Shown here in pieces: positions 1-8,488 of a stretch of 38,704 bases of DNA. The stretch lies in the NCBI GenBank assembly GCA_029261515.1, contig JAJDBE010000037.1, forward strand, positions 1-38,704. The letters are read 5' to 3'. Each line of letters starts with the position of its first letter. Position 1 is the first letter of the stretch. The position numbers and the translations under genes were made by a program. This stretch comes from Nitrospinaceae bacterium. Its GTDB lineage: Bacteria; Nitrospinota; Nitrospinia; Nitrospinales; VA-1. A model generated the notes under the pieces. It ran no database searches and was not told the DNA's origin. It worked only from the letters and a program-made list of their open reading frames with translations.

Positions 1-750
1 GAAGAACTGTATCAAAATCCCGACCGCCCTCTTCTCGAGGAAGAGTGGGTTCTCTTGCAAAGCTTTATCGAGCGGCGTTTACGCCTGGAACCTGTTGCTT
101 ATATTCTGAGGCAACGGGAATTCTGGGGTCTGGACTTTAAGGTGACAGGAGATGTGCTGATTCCGCGATGGGAAACGGAGATTCTCATCGAACAGTTTTT
201 TAAGTGGAAGCAATCGGATTCATTTGCAGAACCTTTAAGAATCGCCGACGTCGGCACCGGATCGGGCATCATCGCCATTGTTGCCGCCAAAGAGTGTCCT
301 GAAAGCCAAGTGACCGCCATTGATGTTTGCCCTGCGGCGTTAGCGGTGGCAAAGGAAAACGCCCAGCTTCATGGTGTGGCGGAGCGGATTAAATTTGTCC
401 AAGGAGATTTGCTGGCGCCGGTCACGGGTTCTTTTCACGCCATTCTCTCCAACCCGCCCTATATCGAAACCGGGGTTCTCGTTTCCTTGATGCCGGATGT
501 GAAAGACCATGAGCCACATAACGCCTTAAACGGCGGTCCAAAGGGCCTGGATTATTATGAGCGAATCATTCCCGAAGCCTGGCATCATCTTACAGGCAAT
601 GGCGCTTTGTTTTTGGAGATCGGTCATGACCATGCGCACCCGGTGTGTTCTCTTGTTAAAAATCACGGCGGCTATCAATCGCCCAAAGTGGCGCAGGATT
701 ATTCCGGTTGCGACCGCGTGATAATGGCCGAGAAACGCGAACATGGATAA
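1..750 (+). CDS. prmC: Peptide chain release factor N5-glutamine methyltransferase, 5' partial
   Basis: SAM-dependent methyltransferase that modifies the Gln of the GGQ motif in release factors RF1/RF2 in the cytoplasm. The reading frame is open from base 1, so the start codon and most of the helical N-terminal domain lie outside the window; the TTG at 55 is internal, not the start. Visible features are a segment matching the PrmC 'VAY..GQREFW' and 'LIPR..TE' signatures, the glycine-rich SAM loop (VGTGSGIIA) and the catalytic NPPY motif (LSNPPYIET), which contacts the glutamine side chain. The stop overlaps the first 8 bases of murA, so the two are probably translationally coupled. prmC commonly lies next to prfA; here only the downstream side is visible. 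Confidence 0.95.
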   Translation, partial: EELYQNPDRPLLEEEWVLLQSFIERRLRLEPVAYILRQREFWGLDFKVTGDVLIPRWETEILIEQFFKWKQSDSFAEPLRIADVGTGSGIIAIVAAKECPESQVTAIDVCPAALAVAKENAQLHGVAERIKFVQGDLLAPVTGSFHAILSNPPYIETGVLVSLMPDVKDHEPHNALNGGPKGLDYYERIIPEAWHHLTGNGALFLEIGHDHAHPVCSLVKNHGGYQSPKVAQDYSGCDRVIMAEKREHG

Positions 751-1996
751 ATTAGTCATCGCAGGCGGCAAACAGCTTAAAGGACAGGTGGCCATCAGCG
801 GGGCCAAGAATGCCGTATTGCCGGTTCTGGCGGCGACTCTTTTGACTTCCGGGCGCAATGTCATTGAGGGCGTGCCGCGTGTCCGCGATGTCACCACGAT
901 GGTGCGTCTTTTAACCGATTTAGGCGCGCGTCTGGAAAGTTTTGAAGGCGACCAAATCGTACTCGACACCTCCGGTGTCAACAACCCGGAGGCTCCCTAT
1001 GAACTGGTTTCCACCATGCGGGCTTCCTGTCTCGTTCTCGGCCCATTAATTGCCCGATTAGGCGAAGCGAAGGTTTCCCTTCCCGGCGGCTGTGCGATAG
1101 GCGCAAGGCCCATCGATCTGCATGTCAAGGGGTTGAAGGCGCTGGGAGCCAAATTCCGGCTGGTTCAGGGAAACATCCACGGCAGCGCCAAACGCCTGTG
1201 TGGAAACTCCATTTATTTTGATACGGTGACGGTCACCGGCACCGCCAACCTGATGATGGCCGCGGCACTGGCCGATGGAGAAACCGTGCTGGAAAACGCC
1301 GCTAAGGAACCGGAAGTGGTATTTCTTGCAGACATTCTGGTGCAGGCAGGAGCCAAAATCACAGGCCAGGGAACCGATGTCATCACCATTCAGGGAGTCC
1401 CGGCGTTAAAGCCAATCGAATGCCGGATTTTTCCCGACCGCATTGAAGCCGGGACTTACATGATCGCCGCCGCCATCACCGGAGGCGAGGTGGAGGTCAC
1501 CGATTGCATGCCCCAGCATGTTGAGCCACTCATTCACAAAATGCAGGAAGCCGGTGTGGAAATAAAAGTGGACGACAGCTCTATCCGGGTCAAGGGCGGT
1601 GACTCATTAACGGGAGTCGATGTTAAAACGCATCCCTATCCCGGTTTCCCGACGGACTTGCAGGCGCAAACGATGGCGCTGATGACCCTTGCGAGAGGGC
1701 AAAGCATCATTGTAGAAAACGTGTTTGAAAACCGGTTCATGCACGCCGCGGAACTAAGGCGCATGGGCGCCGACATCACCATCGACGGCCACACGGCGAT
1801 CGTCAAAGGCGTCGCACAATTGAGCGGCGCGCCGCTCATGGCCACTGATCTTCGGGCCAGTGCGTCACTGGTGCTGGCGGCATTGGCGGCGAAAGGCGAA
1901 TCCGTTATTTCACGTGTCTACCACATCGACCGCGGCTATGAAGCGATTGATGAAAAACTGATGCGTCTCGGCGCCAGCATCAAGCGTCTCCGATAA
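743..1996 (+). CDS. murA: UDP-N-acetylglucosamine 1-carboxyvinyltransferase
   Basis: First committed step of peptidoglycan synthesis: transfers enolpyruvate from PEP to UDP-GlcNAc in the cytoplasm. The 417 residues match the family's usual length. The N-terminus has the family pattern (LVIAGGK.L.G.V.ISGAKNA), and the active-site loop PGGCAIGARPIDLH places the catalytic, fosfomycin-reactive Cys at residue 117. Further matches are the FP..IEAGTY segment and the C-terminal Y.IDRGYE.I..KL tail. The ATG at 743 lies inside the end of prmC (8-base overlap), consistent with coupled translation rather than an independent ribosome site. No truncation or unusual residue is seen. Confidence 0.97.
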   Translation: MDKLVIAGGKQLKGQVAISGAKNAVLPVLAATLLTSGRNVIEGVPRVRDVTTMVRLLTDLGARLESFEGDQIVLDTSGVNNPEAPYELVSTMRASCLVLGPLIARLGEAKVSLPGGCAIGARPIDLHVKGLKALGAKFRLVQGNIHGSAKRLCGNSIYFDTVTVTGTANLMMAAALADGETVLENAAKEPEVVFLADILVQAGAKITGQGTDVITIQGVPALKPIECRIFPDRIEAGTYMIAAAITGGEVEVTDCMPQHVEPLIHKMQEAGVEIKVDDSSIRVKGGDSLTGVDVKTHPYPGFPTDLQAQTMALMTLARGQSIIVENVFENRFMHAAELRRMGADITIDGHTAIVKGVAQLSGAPLMATDLRASASLVLAALAAKGESVISRVYHIDRGYEAIDEKLMRLGASIKRLR

Positions 1997-2142
1997 CCAT
2001 TGGGGAGTGGTTTTAGAATCACTATAAAAATCGTGTTTGGCTTAGAGCTACCCTTATGAAAAAGGGCGGGCGAGTTGCTGGAAAGACTACGATCGAATTA
2101 TTGAGGTTCCCTTTATAAACCCTTTTGCGATAAAATCGCGTT

Positions 2143-3252
2143 ATGGAAACCGAATCCGAATCCCCGCTTCACGAACAAAACTTTCACAACATTTGCTTGT
2201 GGATGCCAAACTGGATCGGCGATGTGGTTTTGGCATTGCCGGCGATACAATCGCTGCGCAAAAGGTACCCGCATTCCAGAATCACGGCGGTTGCCAAAGC
2301 GCCATCCGATCAGCTCTTGCTTTCCCATCCCGCCATCGACACGGTGATTCAAATTCCCTCTGGTCCCAAGTCGGGTTTCTTTTCAAGAATCGGCTTTGCC
2401 TGCAAACTACGGAAGTACCAGTTCGATCTTGGCATTGCGTTCCCGAACTCCCTCAGCAGCGCGATTCTGCAATCGCTTTCCGGCTCCAGAAACCGGCTGG
2501 GTTACGACACCGAAATGCGTGACCTGTTTCTCACCCACTCCGTCCCTGTGACTTCGCGATTGAAACGCACCGAATACCGGGTCGATTACTTTTTCAACCT
2601 GCTGGAACCCCTCAAGCTGGATGTGGCCGAGAAGAAATTCATTCCGCTAAAGAAGGACGAAGAACATAAAGCCGTAGAGGCTCTGCTCGCAAGAAAAGGC
2701 TGGGGCGAGAGGACCTTTATCATTACCCTGCATCCCGGTACCTCCAAGCCTGAGCGCGGCTGGCACATCGAGCGGTTCGGCATCCTCTGCCAGAAGTTGT
2801 CGAAAGAACGCGCAGTCAAGATCGTCCTGCTCGGCAACGCAAAGGATGCCGATGTGCTCGATCAGATCCGCCGCTTCAGCCCGGAGGACACCCTTCCCGT
2901 GCCACCGGACATGGATTTACGCAAAGTCGCCGCCCTGCTCGAAAGGACCAACCTGTTCATCGGCAACGACAGCGGCATGATGCATCTGGCGGCGATGATG
3001 GGCACACCGATCGTGGGCATCTTTGGCCCCGGCAGCCCCGCGACCAGCGGACCCTACATCGAGCCTGCGAAGCAGGAGATCGTGACGCAGAATTTTCCCT
3101 GTTCCCCCTGTCGGCAAAAGTTTTTCACGGAATGCAAACCCTCGCCGCACAACAAACCCTATTGTCTGGAAGACATCAGCGTGAAAGAGGTCTACGAAGC
3201 CGTGGACCGGCTGATGAAAAAAATAGAAAGCCAAAAAACCGCCAGCGTTTGA
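2143..3252 (+). CDS. waaF: ADP-heptose:LPS heptosyltransferase II-like glycosyltransferase (GT9)
   Basis: A 369-residue GT9-family protein expected to add heptose to the inner core of lipopolysaccharide at the cytoplasmic face of the inner membrane. The N-terminus carries the WaaF-like signature W.PNWIGD.V.ALPAI. The C-terminal nucleotide-sugar domain shows HPGTSKPERGW, then GNDSGMMHLAA and GTP.VGIFGPGSP, the usual ADP-heptose binding segment. A Cys-rich stretch near the C-terminus (CSPCRQKFFTEC) is also common in WaaF proteins. It lies 146 bases after murA, so it may have its own promoter; a small palindrome (GCGAT-AAA-ATCGC) sits just before the ATG. Assignment to heptosyltransferase II rather than another GT9 member is by motif only. 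Confidence 0.88.
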   Translation: METESESPLHEQNFHNICLWMPNWIGDVVLALPAIQSLRKRYPHSRITAVAKAPSDQLLLSHPAIDTVIQIPSGPKSGFFSRIGFACKLRKYQFDLGIAFPNSLSSAILQSLSGSRNRLGYDTEMRDLFLTHSVPVTSRLKRTEYRVDYFFNLLEPLKLDVAEKKFIPLKKDEEHKAVEALLARKGWGERTFIITLHPGTSKPERGWHIERFGILCQKLSKERAVKIVLLGNAKDADVLDQIRRFSPEDTLPVPPDMDLRKVAALLERTNLFIGNDSGMMHLAAMMGTPIVGIFGPGSPATSGPYIEPAKQEIVTQNFPCSPCRQKFFTECKPSPHNKPYCLEDISVKEVYEAVDRLMKKIESQKTASV

Positions 3253-3291
3253 GCGGAAAAGGATCAGTTGAGAAATTGCTTTGAAAATACT

Positions 3292-3309
3292 CCCCCTTTA
3301 CAAAGGGGG
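3292..3309. repeat. Palindromic intergenic repeat-like element
   Basis: Perfect 8-bp arms (CCCCCTTT / AAAGGGGG) around a 2-base centre, followed by a G-rich tail (ctggggggattt). It lies in the gap between the heptosyltransferase and a convergent gene. From memory it resembles a short palindromic repeat often seen between genes in diverse bacteria. Only one copy is in the window, so its repeat status is inferred. Confidence 0.5.
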
Positions 3310-3340
3310 CTGGGGGGATTTGAAAGAGATAATCAAAACC

Positions 3341-3375
3341 TTTTCTCACGCAAGGCCGCCAGGATCGCAAAGAAA
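3341..3375. repeat. Possible second dispersed repeat fragment
   Basis: The stretch beginning ttttctcacgcaaggccgcc and ending in gcaaagaaa resembles, from memory, a widespread intergenic sequence of the form 'tctcacgcaaagccgc..gacgcaaag'. It lies 32 bases from the CCCCCTTT palindrome in a stretch with no gene. Copy number cannot be judged from this window. Confidence 0.3.
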
Positions 3376-3448
3376 CCACTGAAGTAAAAGTCTTCTCCCC
3401 TATGGTGAGCACCCAAAAGGTGACGGTCAGGTGAGGAATAAAATGGGA

Positions 3449-3886
3449 CTAATTTCCCGGTTTCGGGGATTTCGGGTCGGGTGCGTCGGTTTTTTCTTCC
3501 GGCGGTGTGGGTTCCGCGGCCCAGTAGGGTTCGAGATCGAAATAGCCGAGGATCAGTTCTTCTTCGGCTTCGGTGACGCTCTGCACATCATGCGGGTTGG
3601 GCGCGTCCATGAGCGATTCCTTGCGCCAGAAAAGTTTCACTTTGCCCATGTCGATGGCTTTGCAAATCTCGATGGGAACGATCAGTTTTTTCCCCTGTAC
3701 GCTCAGCATACCGCCTAAAGTGACCACCAGATAGCGGGAGAGATGGGTTCCCGGTTCCGCCAGAATCGCTTCAATCCGGGCCAGCACTTCGTCTTGTTCA
3801 TCGTACAAATAATGTCCGATCAGCCGTTCGTGCTCGCGCAGCTTGAAAATATTTTCCGCAATGTAAGCCAGTCTGTTTGAGGTCAT
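3449..3886 (-). CDS. PRC-barrel-like domain protein
   Basis: A 145-residue soluble protein. The middle (about residues 50-125) resembles the PRC-barrel fold found in the reaction-centre H subunit and RimM: strands around SRYLVVTLGGML, then KKLIVPIEICKAI, then a 'KESLMDAPNPHD..SVTEAEEE.ILGYFDLEPYW' ending. That ending is like the 'nAP.yd....lt.e.e..y..yy..pyW' tail of PRC-barrel proteins. The C-terminus is Pro/Glu-rich and probably disordered. The ATG is preceded by GGAGG at a 6-base spacing, which fixes the start. The gene is divergent from the DUF4124 gene, sharing an AT-rich upstream gap of about 160 bases. Substrate and partners are unknown. Confidence 0.7.
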   Translation of the reverse strand: MTSNRLAYIAENIFKLREHERLIGHYLYDEQDEVLARIEAILAEPGTHLSRYLVVTLGGMLSVQGKKLIVPIEICKAIDMGKVKLFWRKESLMDAPNPHDVQSVTEAEEELILGYFDLEPYWAAEPTPPEEKTDAPDPKSPKPGN

Positions 3887-4044
3887 GCACGCCTCCGTAA
3901 CGAAACGGTTTGATTTTCCCCGTATTTTGAGCAGCGTTCAAATGTTTATATCTTATTGTTTTTATTATATCATAGACAGATTTTGAGGGATATGATAACC
4001 TCGAAATAAGTGATCGATTGAAGTCCAGAGGGAGGAGGCGAAGG

Positions 4045-4863
4045 ATGCAAAAGCCGCAATTATTCAACCCATTTTTGCAAGGACTGCTGGTATTTGGCAG
4101 TGTTTTGATTTTTGCGTTGCCGGTTTTCGCCGGAGTTTCCAACTTTTACAAATGGACCGACGACAAGGGCAAGGTCCATTTCACCGATGATCCGATGAAA
4201 ATCCCAGAGCAATACCGTTCCGGTCCGGCGGTGAAAAAATTCCGTGGCTTTCCTCCTCCCCCACCCTCGCCCGCACCGTCTGCTCAAGGAGAACCTGAAA
4301 AAAAATCCGCTGACAGCGCCGGCTCGAAAGACGAAGGCGATGACAAACCCGGCCAGGAAGCCGGAGCCAAAGCAGATGAATCCGCTGTGATGCAGGAAGC
4401 GTTGAGTTTTTTGAAAAGTGATATCGCCCGCTACAAAAAATACGATGATTACATCCCGCAACGGCGCAATGCCATTTTACTGCGTGAGGAAATCGTTGGT
4501 GCGTTGCCAGCCAAGGAGGCACTGGTCAAAAAACTGGAAAAAGCCAAATCCCCGACTTTACAGCAAGCGAAAAGTTTCCTCAAACAGAGTCTGGTGAAAG
4601 ATTATGAGACCAAGGACCATGAGCATCCCCGGCGGTTGTTATTTGCTTCGGAAAGAACCCGTCTGCAGGACGAATTGTTCACGAAAACCAGTCTCGTTGC
4701 CAGTCTGGAGGCGGAGCTGAATTCCAGTAAAGAGAAAACTCAAACGTCGCCTGCCCCTCCGAATGAACCAGAGGAAAAAATAGTGCAGCAAGAAAAAGAA
4801 CAGCCAAAAGAGCAGGCGGCTGAAGAGCAAAGCCCTTCCGAAAATCGCAGCCCCAGTTATTAA
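4045..4863 (+). CDS. Exported DUF4124-domain protein with coiled-coil tail
   Basis: 272 residues from the ATG at 4045. This start is preferred over an upstream in-frame TTG because GGAGGAGG sits 6 bases before it. Residues 1-29 look like a signal peptide ending at VFA. Residues 34-60 form a DUF4124 unit (FYKWTDDKGKVHFTDDP...IPEQYR), a short beta motif common in exported Gram-negative proteins. It is followed by a Pro-rich linker, an acidic Lys/Glu/Ala-rich stretch, helices likely to form a coiled coil (about 110-230), and a Gln/Glu-rich C-terminus. Likely periplasmic or envelope-associated. No enzymatic motif is visible and function is unknown. Confidence 0.8.
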   Translation: MQKPQLFNPFLQGLLVFGSVLIFALPVFAGVSNFYKWTDDKGKVHFTDDPMKIPEQYRSGPAVKKFRGFPPPPPSPAPSAQGEPEKKSADSAGSKDEGDDKPGQEAGAKADESAVMQEALSFLKSDIARYKKYDDYIPQRRNAILLREEIVGALPAKEALVKKLEKAKSPTLQQAKSFLKQSLVKDYETKDHEHPRRLLFASERTRLQDELFTKTSLVASLEAELNSSKEKTQTSPAPPNEPEEKIVQQEKEQPKEQAAEEQSPSENRSPSY

Positions 4864-4981
4864 AATTTCCTGAGTCGTTCCCGTTTAACTGCAAATTTCT
4901 TTAAATTTCTGCTAAGCTTTCGCGGAATTTTATACTTTTTCCCGACAGGAATCGTCTACCTAAAATTATCTTCCGGACTCT

Positions 4982-6340
4982 GTGGTTTCATTGAACAAAT
5001 TCATGGCCGATTTAAGCGGCATCGTCTGGGGTCCCTGGCTGTTGCTGTTACTGGTGGGCACCGGCATCTGGTTGACGATCCGTCTGCGCGGCATTCAGTT
5101 CCGTAGCCTCATTTACGCGTTGCGTCTGGCGTTTTCCAAAGAGCGTGAAGGCGATGGAGACATCTCGCATTTCGGCGCCCTGATGACGGCCCTCGCCTCC
5201 ACCATTGGGGTCGGCAACATCGCCGGAGTCAGCACGGCTGTGGCGCTTGGCGGACCGGGGGCGGTGTTCTGGATGTGGCTGACGGCCCTGTTTGGCATGG
5301 CGACCAAATACAGCGAAGGGTTTCTGGCCGTGCGCTTTCGCAAGACCAATGCCAACGGCGAGATTTCCGGCGGACCCATGTATTACCTGGAGCATGGGTT
5401 GGGCAAAAAATGGCTGGGCATGTGCTTTGCCCTGTTCGGTGCGCTGGCGGCGTTCGGCATCGGCAATATGGTGCAGGCCAACACCACAGCGGCAGCCATT
5501 AATGAAGTGGTGGGGATCGGGAAAGTTCCTATTGGAATTTTTCTTGCGTGGCTGACGGCGCTGGTGATTCTGGGCGGAATCAAACGCATTGCCAAAGTGT
5601 CTTGCATTCTGGTGCCGTTTCTGGTGGTGGTGTATTTTGGTGGCGCAGTGATTATTATCCTTAAAAATTTATCTCACGTGTGGCCGGGTCTTGTTTCCAT
5701 TATCAAGCAGGCCTTCACCGGAACCGCGATGACCGGCGGGTTTGCCGGCGCGACGCTGGCACAAACGATCCGTTTTGGCGTCGCGCGCGGATTATTTTCC
5801 AACGAATCGGGCCTGGGCAGTGCGCCGATTGCGGCGGCGGCGGCGAAAACCAATCAGCCGGCGAAGCAGGCCTTGGTGTCGATGACCGGAACGTTTCTGG
5901 ATACGATCGTGGTCTGCTCAATCACCGCGCTGGTGTTGGCCACGACAGGGGTTTGGGAATCCGGCGCGACGGGAGTGGCTTTGACCATTCAGGCGTTTTC
6001 CGCCGGACTGCCGGGGCAATGGGGGCAATGGATCGTCACTCTGGGCATCGTCAATTTCGCGTTTTCGACGATTCTGGGCTGGAGCTATTACGGCGAGAAA
6101 TGTTTTGAATACCTTGTAGGAGAGCGATGGGTTCCTTACTATCGCTATGTCTGGGTGGTGTTCGTGCTTGTCGGGGCGGTGGTCAAGCTGGATCTGGTGT
6201 GGAATTTTTCCGATGTGATGAACGGCCTGATGGCGGTCCCCAATCTCATTGGCTTGCTCATGTTGAGCAGTCTGTTGTCACGCGAGACGAAACAATTTGA
6301 AGACGGTCTTAAAGACGGGTCCATCGGCAGATTCGATTGA
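4982..6340 (+). CDS. Sodium:alanine-type symporter (AGCS family)
   Basis: A 452-residue polytopic inner-membrane protein, about 10-11 membrane segments, of the alanine/glycine:cation symporter family. Members import small neutral amino acids with Na+. Family hallmarks are the N-terminal IVWGPWL.LLL.GTG segment, the SHFGALMTALASTIGVGNIAGV block, GGPGA.FWMW.TALFGMATKY.E, and the later GFAGAT.AQ.IRFGVARGLFSNESGLGSAPIA signature. I used the GTG at 4982 because the residues after it (LNKFMADLSGIVWGP) match the usual N-terminal spacing. ATG 5003 is a possible alternative, and neither has a strong ribosome site. Substrate specificity cannot be read from sequence. Confidence 0.93.
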   Translation: MVSLNKFMADLSGIVWGPWLLLLLVGTGIWLTIRLRGIQFRSLIYALRLAFSKEREGDGDISHFGALMTALASTIGVGNIAGVSTAVALGGPGAVFWMWLTALFGMATKYSEGFLAVRFRKTNANGEISGGPMYYLEHGLGKKWLGMCFALFGALAAFGIGNMVQANTTAAAINEVVGIGKVPIGIFLAWLTALVILGGIKRIAKVSCILVPFLVVVYFGGAVIIILKNLSHVWPGLVSIIKQAFTGTAMTGGFAGATLAQTIRFGVARGLFSNESGLGSAPIAAAAAKTNQPAKQALVSMTGTFLDTIVVCSITALVLATTGVWESGATGVALTIQAFSAGLPGQWGQWIVTLGIVNFAFSTILGWSYYGEKCFEYLVGERWVPYYRYVWVVFVLVGAVVKLDLVWNFSDVMNGLMAVPNLIGLLMLSSLLSRETKQFEDGLKDGSIGRFD

Positions 6341-6404
6341 GATCGCCCTGCCGATTTTTTAGAGGGACATTTCATAATTCGATCGTTTCTTTCGGCAACT
6401 TGCG

Positions 6405-6425
6405 GGCCCTTATAAAATAAGGGCC
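6405..6425. other. Hairpin after symporter gene
   Basis: A 9-bp perfect stem (GGCCCTTAT / ATAAGGGCC) with an AAA loop, about 65 bases after the symporter stop. There is no T-run after it, so it is not a canonical intrinsic terminator. It may instead stabilise the transcript end or act in regulation. Confidence 0.4.
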
Positions 6426-6526
6426 GCTCATGGCCCACCATGTCTTGGGGCGCCCTAAAAATTCGCTTGAGTTGTCGCCTGCGGCCAAGTATTCTTAAGC
6501 CCTAATCACCTTAATTGAGGCGTCCC

Positions 6527-6931
6527 ATGCCGTTTTGCCCGCAGTGCGAAGAAGAACATCGTCCCGAATTCAGCGTCTGCCCCGAATGCCGGGTGGCTCT
6601 GGTAGATTCCCTGGAAAAAGAATCCAGAGAAGTGGAGGAGCTGGCAGTGGCGCTGACGGTGCATCAGGAGGAAATTGCCTACATCCTGCGCGGGTTTTTG
6701 GAAAGCGAAGGCATCCCCTGCCAACTGGAAAACCTGGCCTTTCACGCCGAACCCATTCCCGTTGGCGGACTCACGAAAGTGCGGTTGTGGACGAAAAAGT
6801 CGGATGCAGCCAAAGTGCAAGAACTCATTCAAGCGCACGAACAGTTCAGCTCCTGTTCGTCCTGCGGCCACGTAATTTTGGCCGAAGACACGGTTTGTGA
6901 TTTTTGCGGAGAAGCGCTGGATTCGGAATGA
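6527..6931 (+). CDS. Zinc-ribbon protein with DUF2007-like domain
   Basis: 134 residues from the ATG at 6527, preferred to an in-frame TTG 12 bases upstream because GAGG lies at a suitable distance. The N-terminus has a Cys pair set (CPQC...CPEC) typical of a small zinc ribbon. The centre (about 45-105) resembles DUF2007, a compact alpha/beta domain annotated as a putative signal-transducing or GlnB-like fold (YILRGFLESEGIPC.LEN...PVGG...RLWT). A second zinc ribbon (CSSCGH...CDFCGE) closes the protein. Cytoplasmic. Partner unknown. Its stop lies 24 bases from the convergent glycosyltransferase stop. Confidence 0.75.
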   Translation: MPFCPQCEEEHRPEFSVCPECRVALVDSLEKESREVEELAVALTVHQEEIAYILRGFLESEGIPCQLENLAFHAEPIPVGGLTKVRLWTKKSDAAKVQELIQAHEQFSSCSSCGHVILAEDTVCDFCGEALDSE

Positions 6932-6955
6932 CGCTTTCAGGCAGGCGGCAAAAAC

Positions 6956-7639
6956 TCAGTCGAAAAACCGAAACCGGACGATAAACCAGAGCGCGGCAAT
7001 GCCGTCTTTCCAGGTGATCTTCTTGCCTTCCGAATAATCCCTGCCGTTGTAGGAGATGGGCACCTCATACACCCGGTATTTTTTCCTGGCGATTTTGCTG
7101 GTGATTTCCGGTTCGAACCCGAACCGGGCGCATTTGAGCTCGATGGAGTCGATGACTTTCCTGCTGAAAACCTTGTAGCCGGTTTCCATATCCGTCAGGT
7201 TCAGGTTGGTGAACATATTGGAAAGGGTGGTCAAGGCCTTGTTGCCCACATAATGCCAGTAAAACAAAACCCGATGCGGGCCTCCCATAAAGCGCGAACC
7301 ATAGACGACATCGGCGCGCCCGTCGAGGATCGGTTCCAGAAGCACGCCGTAATCTTTCGGATCGTATTCCAGATCGGCATCCTGAATGACGATGATATCT
7401 CCCGTGGCACGGGAAAATCCGGTGCGCAGCGCAGCGCCTTTGCCCTGGTTTTTTGCGTGGTGCAAAACGACAAACCCGTCCCGGCCCTGAAACTCTTTGA
7501 GGATTTCCAACGTTCCGTCGGTGGAGCAATCGTCGATTAAAATGATTTCCTTGTCATAGTCCACCCCTTCCACTTTGCGGACAAGGTCCTTCAAAGTAGC
7601 CCTTTCATTGTAAACAGGGATGACGACGGATAGTTTCAA
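6956..7639 (-). CDS. Family 2 glycosyltransferase, dolichyl-phosphate-mannose-synthase-like
   Basis: A 227-residue GT-A fold enzyme that probably transfers a sugar from a nucleotide sugar to a lipid carrier such as undecaprenyl phosphate. It shows the N-terminal SVVIPVYNE, the DDCSTDGT loop, the metal-binding D-A-D in QDADLEYDP, and the ETGYKVF segment found in DPM1-like enzymes. There is no C-terminal membrane anchor, which matches short DPM1-type enzymes. It is the last gene of a minus-strand run and starts just 14 bases after the DUF5989 gene stops, so the two are probably co-transcribed. Acceptor and sugar are not determinable here. Confidence 0.88.
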   Translation of the reverse strand: MKLSVVIPVYNERATLKDLVRKVEGVDYDKEIILIDDCSTDGTLEILKEFQGRDGFVVLHHAKNQGKGAALRTGFSRATGDIIVIQDADLEYDPKDYGVLLEPILDGRADVVYGSRFMGGPHRVLFYWHYVGNKALTTLSNMFTNLNLTDMETGYKVFSRKVIDSIELKCARFGFEPEITSKIARKKYRVYEVPISYNGRDYSEGKKITWKDGIAALWFIVRFRFFD

Positions 7640-7653
7640 GTATTTTTAAGTGC

Positions 7654-7830
7654 TTAAAACAGAGTGTAAATGAAAGGTGCGACGGCGCTTCCTTCACTTA
7701 AAATGATCAGAAGGCTCATCATTAACATGACAAAAATTATGGGACCCAGCCACCACTTCTTGCGCGTTTTCATGAAGCCCCAGAATTCGGAGAGAATGGA
7801 AAATTTACTTTCGGAGTTGTGTTCGCTCAT
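7654..7830 (-). CDS. Small DUF5989-family membrane protein
   Basis: A 58-residue protein with no annotation-length relatives around it; the start is the ATG at 7830. The pattern SILSEFWGFMKTRKKWWLGP, then a single hydrophobic segment, then LSEGSAVAPFIYTLF at the end, matches my recall of the DUF5989 family. Those are tiny single-span membrane proteins often found beside carbamoyltransferase or SxtJ-like genes. Here it precedes a DPM1-like glycosyltransferase by 14 bases and follows the Gx-type transporter gene by 106 bases. The proximity suggests a role in envelope glycan or lipid modification, but the molecular function is unknown. Confidence 0.8.
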   Translation of the reverse strand: MSEHNSESKFSILSEFWGFMKTRKKWWLGPIIFVMLMMSLLIILSEGSAVAPFIYTLF

Positions 7831-7936
7831 GATTGAATTTTAATTGAAGGGTTCGGGATTGTCTAATGAATTTTTTCTGCAAGAAACGCGGGAATTTGAA
7901 TCTATTAAGAAGGGCCTTCTAAAATAGTTTGAATTT

Positions 7937-8473
7937 TCATACCAAAGAAACCTGCTTGCGGATCAGTCTGGAGGTCAGAATGTTTGCGGCGATTCCTGTC
8001 AACACTCCGGAGATAAGGGCCAGGCACAAAAAAACCGGCAGCAGACTGAGAAACGCTTTCTGCGGGATGAATAAATAATAGACGCAAAGCAGTACCGACA
8101 TAATATGCGCGTAAGCGCCGATAACGCTGACCCCAATCAGGCTGAAAGGCCCCGTTCCCCTGCGATAGACGAAAGCCATGAAGCCTGCCGCCGCGATGCC
8201 ACCGGCAAGGCTCAAGAAAAACGTCGGCCCGAGAAAAGTCCCGCCGATGATCGAACCCAAAAAGACCCGCATCACCGTGACGATCATCGCTGCTTTGAAG
8301 CCGAGAAAAACCAGCGCCAAAAGGGTCATGATATTCGCCAGCCCGAGTTTGATCCAGGGGGTGGGAAGAGGCAGTAAGGCTTCCACCCGGTGCAGGATGA
8401 CTCCCAGCGCGACCAGAAGCGCCATGGACACCAGTTTTTTTTCTGGAGAAGAAATGTCAGTGGCGGTGTTCAT
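7937..8473 (-). CDS. Gx transporter family membrane protein (heptaprenyl-diphosphate-synthase component I-like)
   Basis: A 178-residue protein with about five to six membrane segments. It matches the Gx_transp family: KLVSMALLVALGVILHRVEALLP, then PWIKLGLANIMTLLAL, then the GG.FLGP.FFLSLAGG block. The family was historically labelled component I of heptaprenyl diphosphate synthase and is now thought to be ECF-S-like or transporter-like. Its ATG is 15 bases after the clpC stop, so it is almost surely co-transcribed with clpC. A link with quinone or isoprenoid metabolism is only suggested by the old family name. No synthase component II is present. Confidence 0.8.
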   Translation of the reverse strand: MNTATDISSPEKKLVSMALLVALGVILHRVEALLPLPTPWIKLGLANIMTLLALVFLGFKAAMIVTVMRVFLGSIIGGTFLGPTFFLSLAGGIAAAGFMAFVYRRGTGPFSLIGVSVIGAYAHIMSVLLCVYYLFIPQKAFLSLLPVFLCLALISGVLTGIAANILTSRLIRKQVSLV

Positions 8474-8488
8474 GGCGCATTGAAAGCT

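Noticed and set aside
7100-7140. tRNA-like GGTTCGAACCC string
   Set aside because: It lies within the glycosyltransferase coding sequence and no cloverleaf arms surround it.
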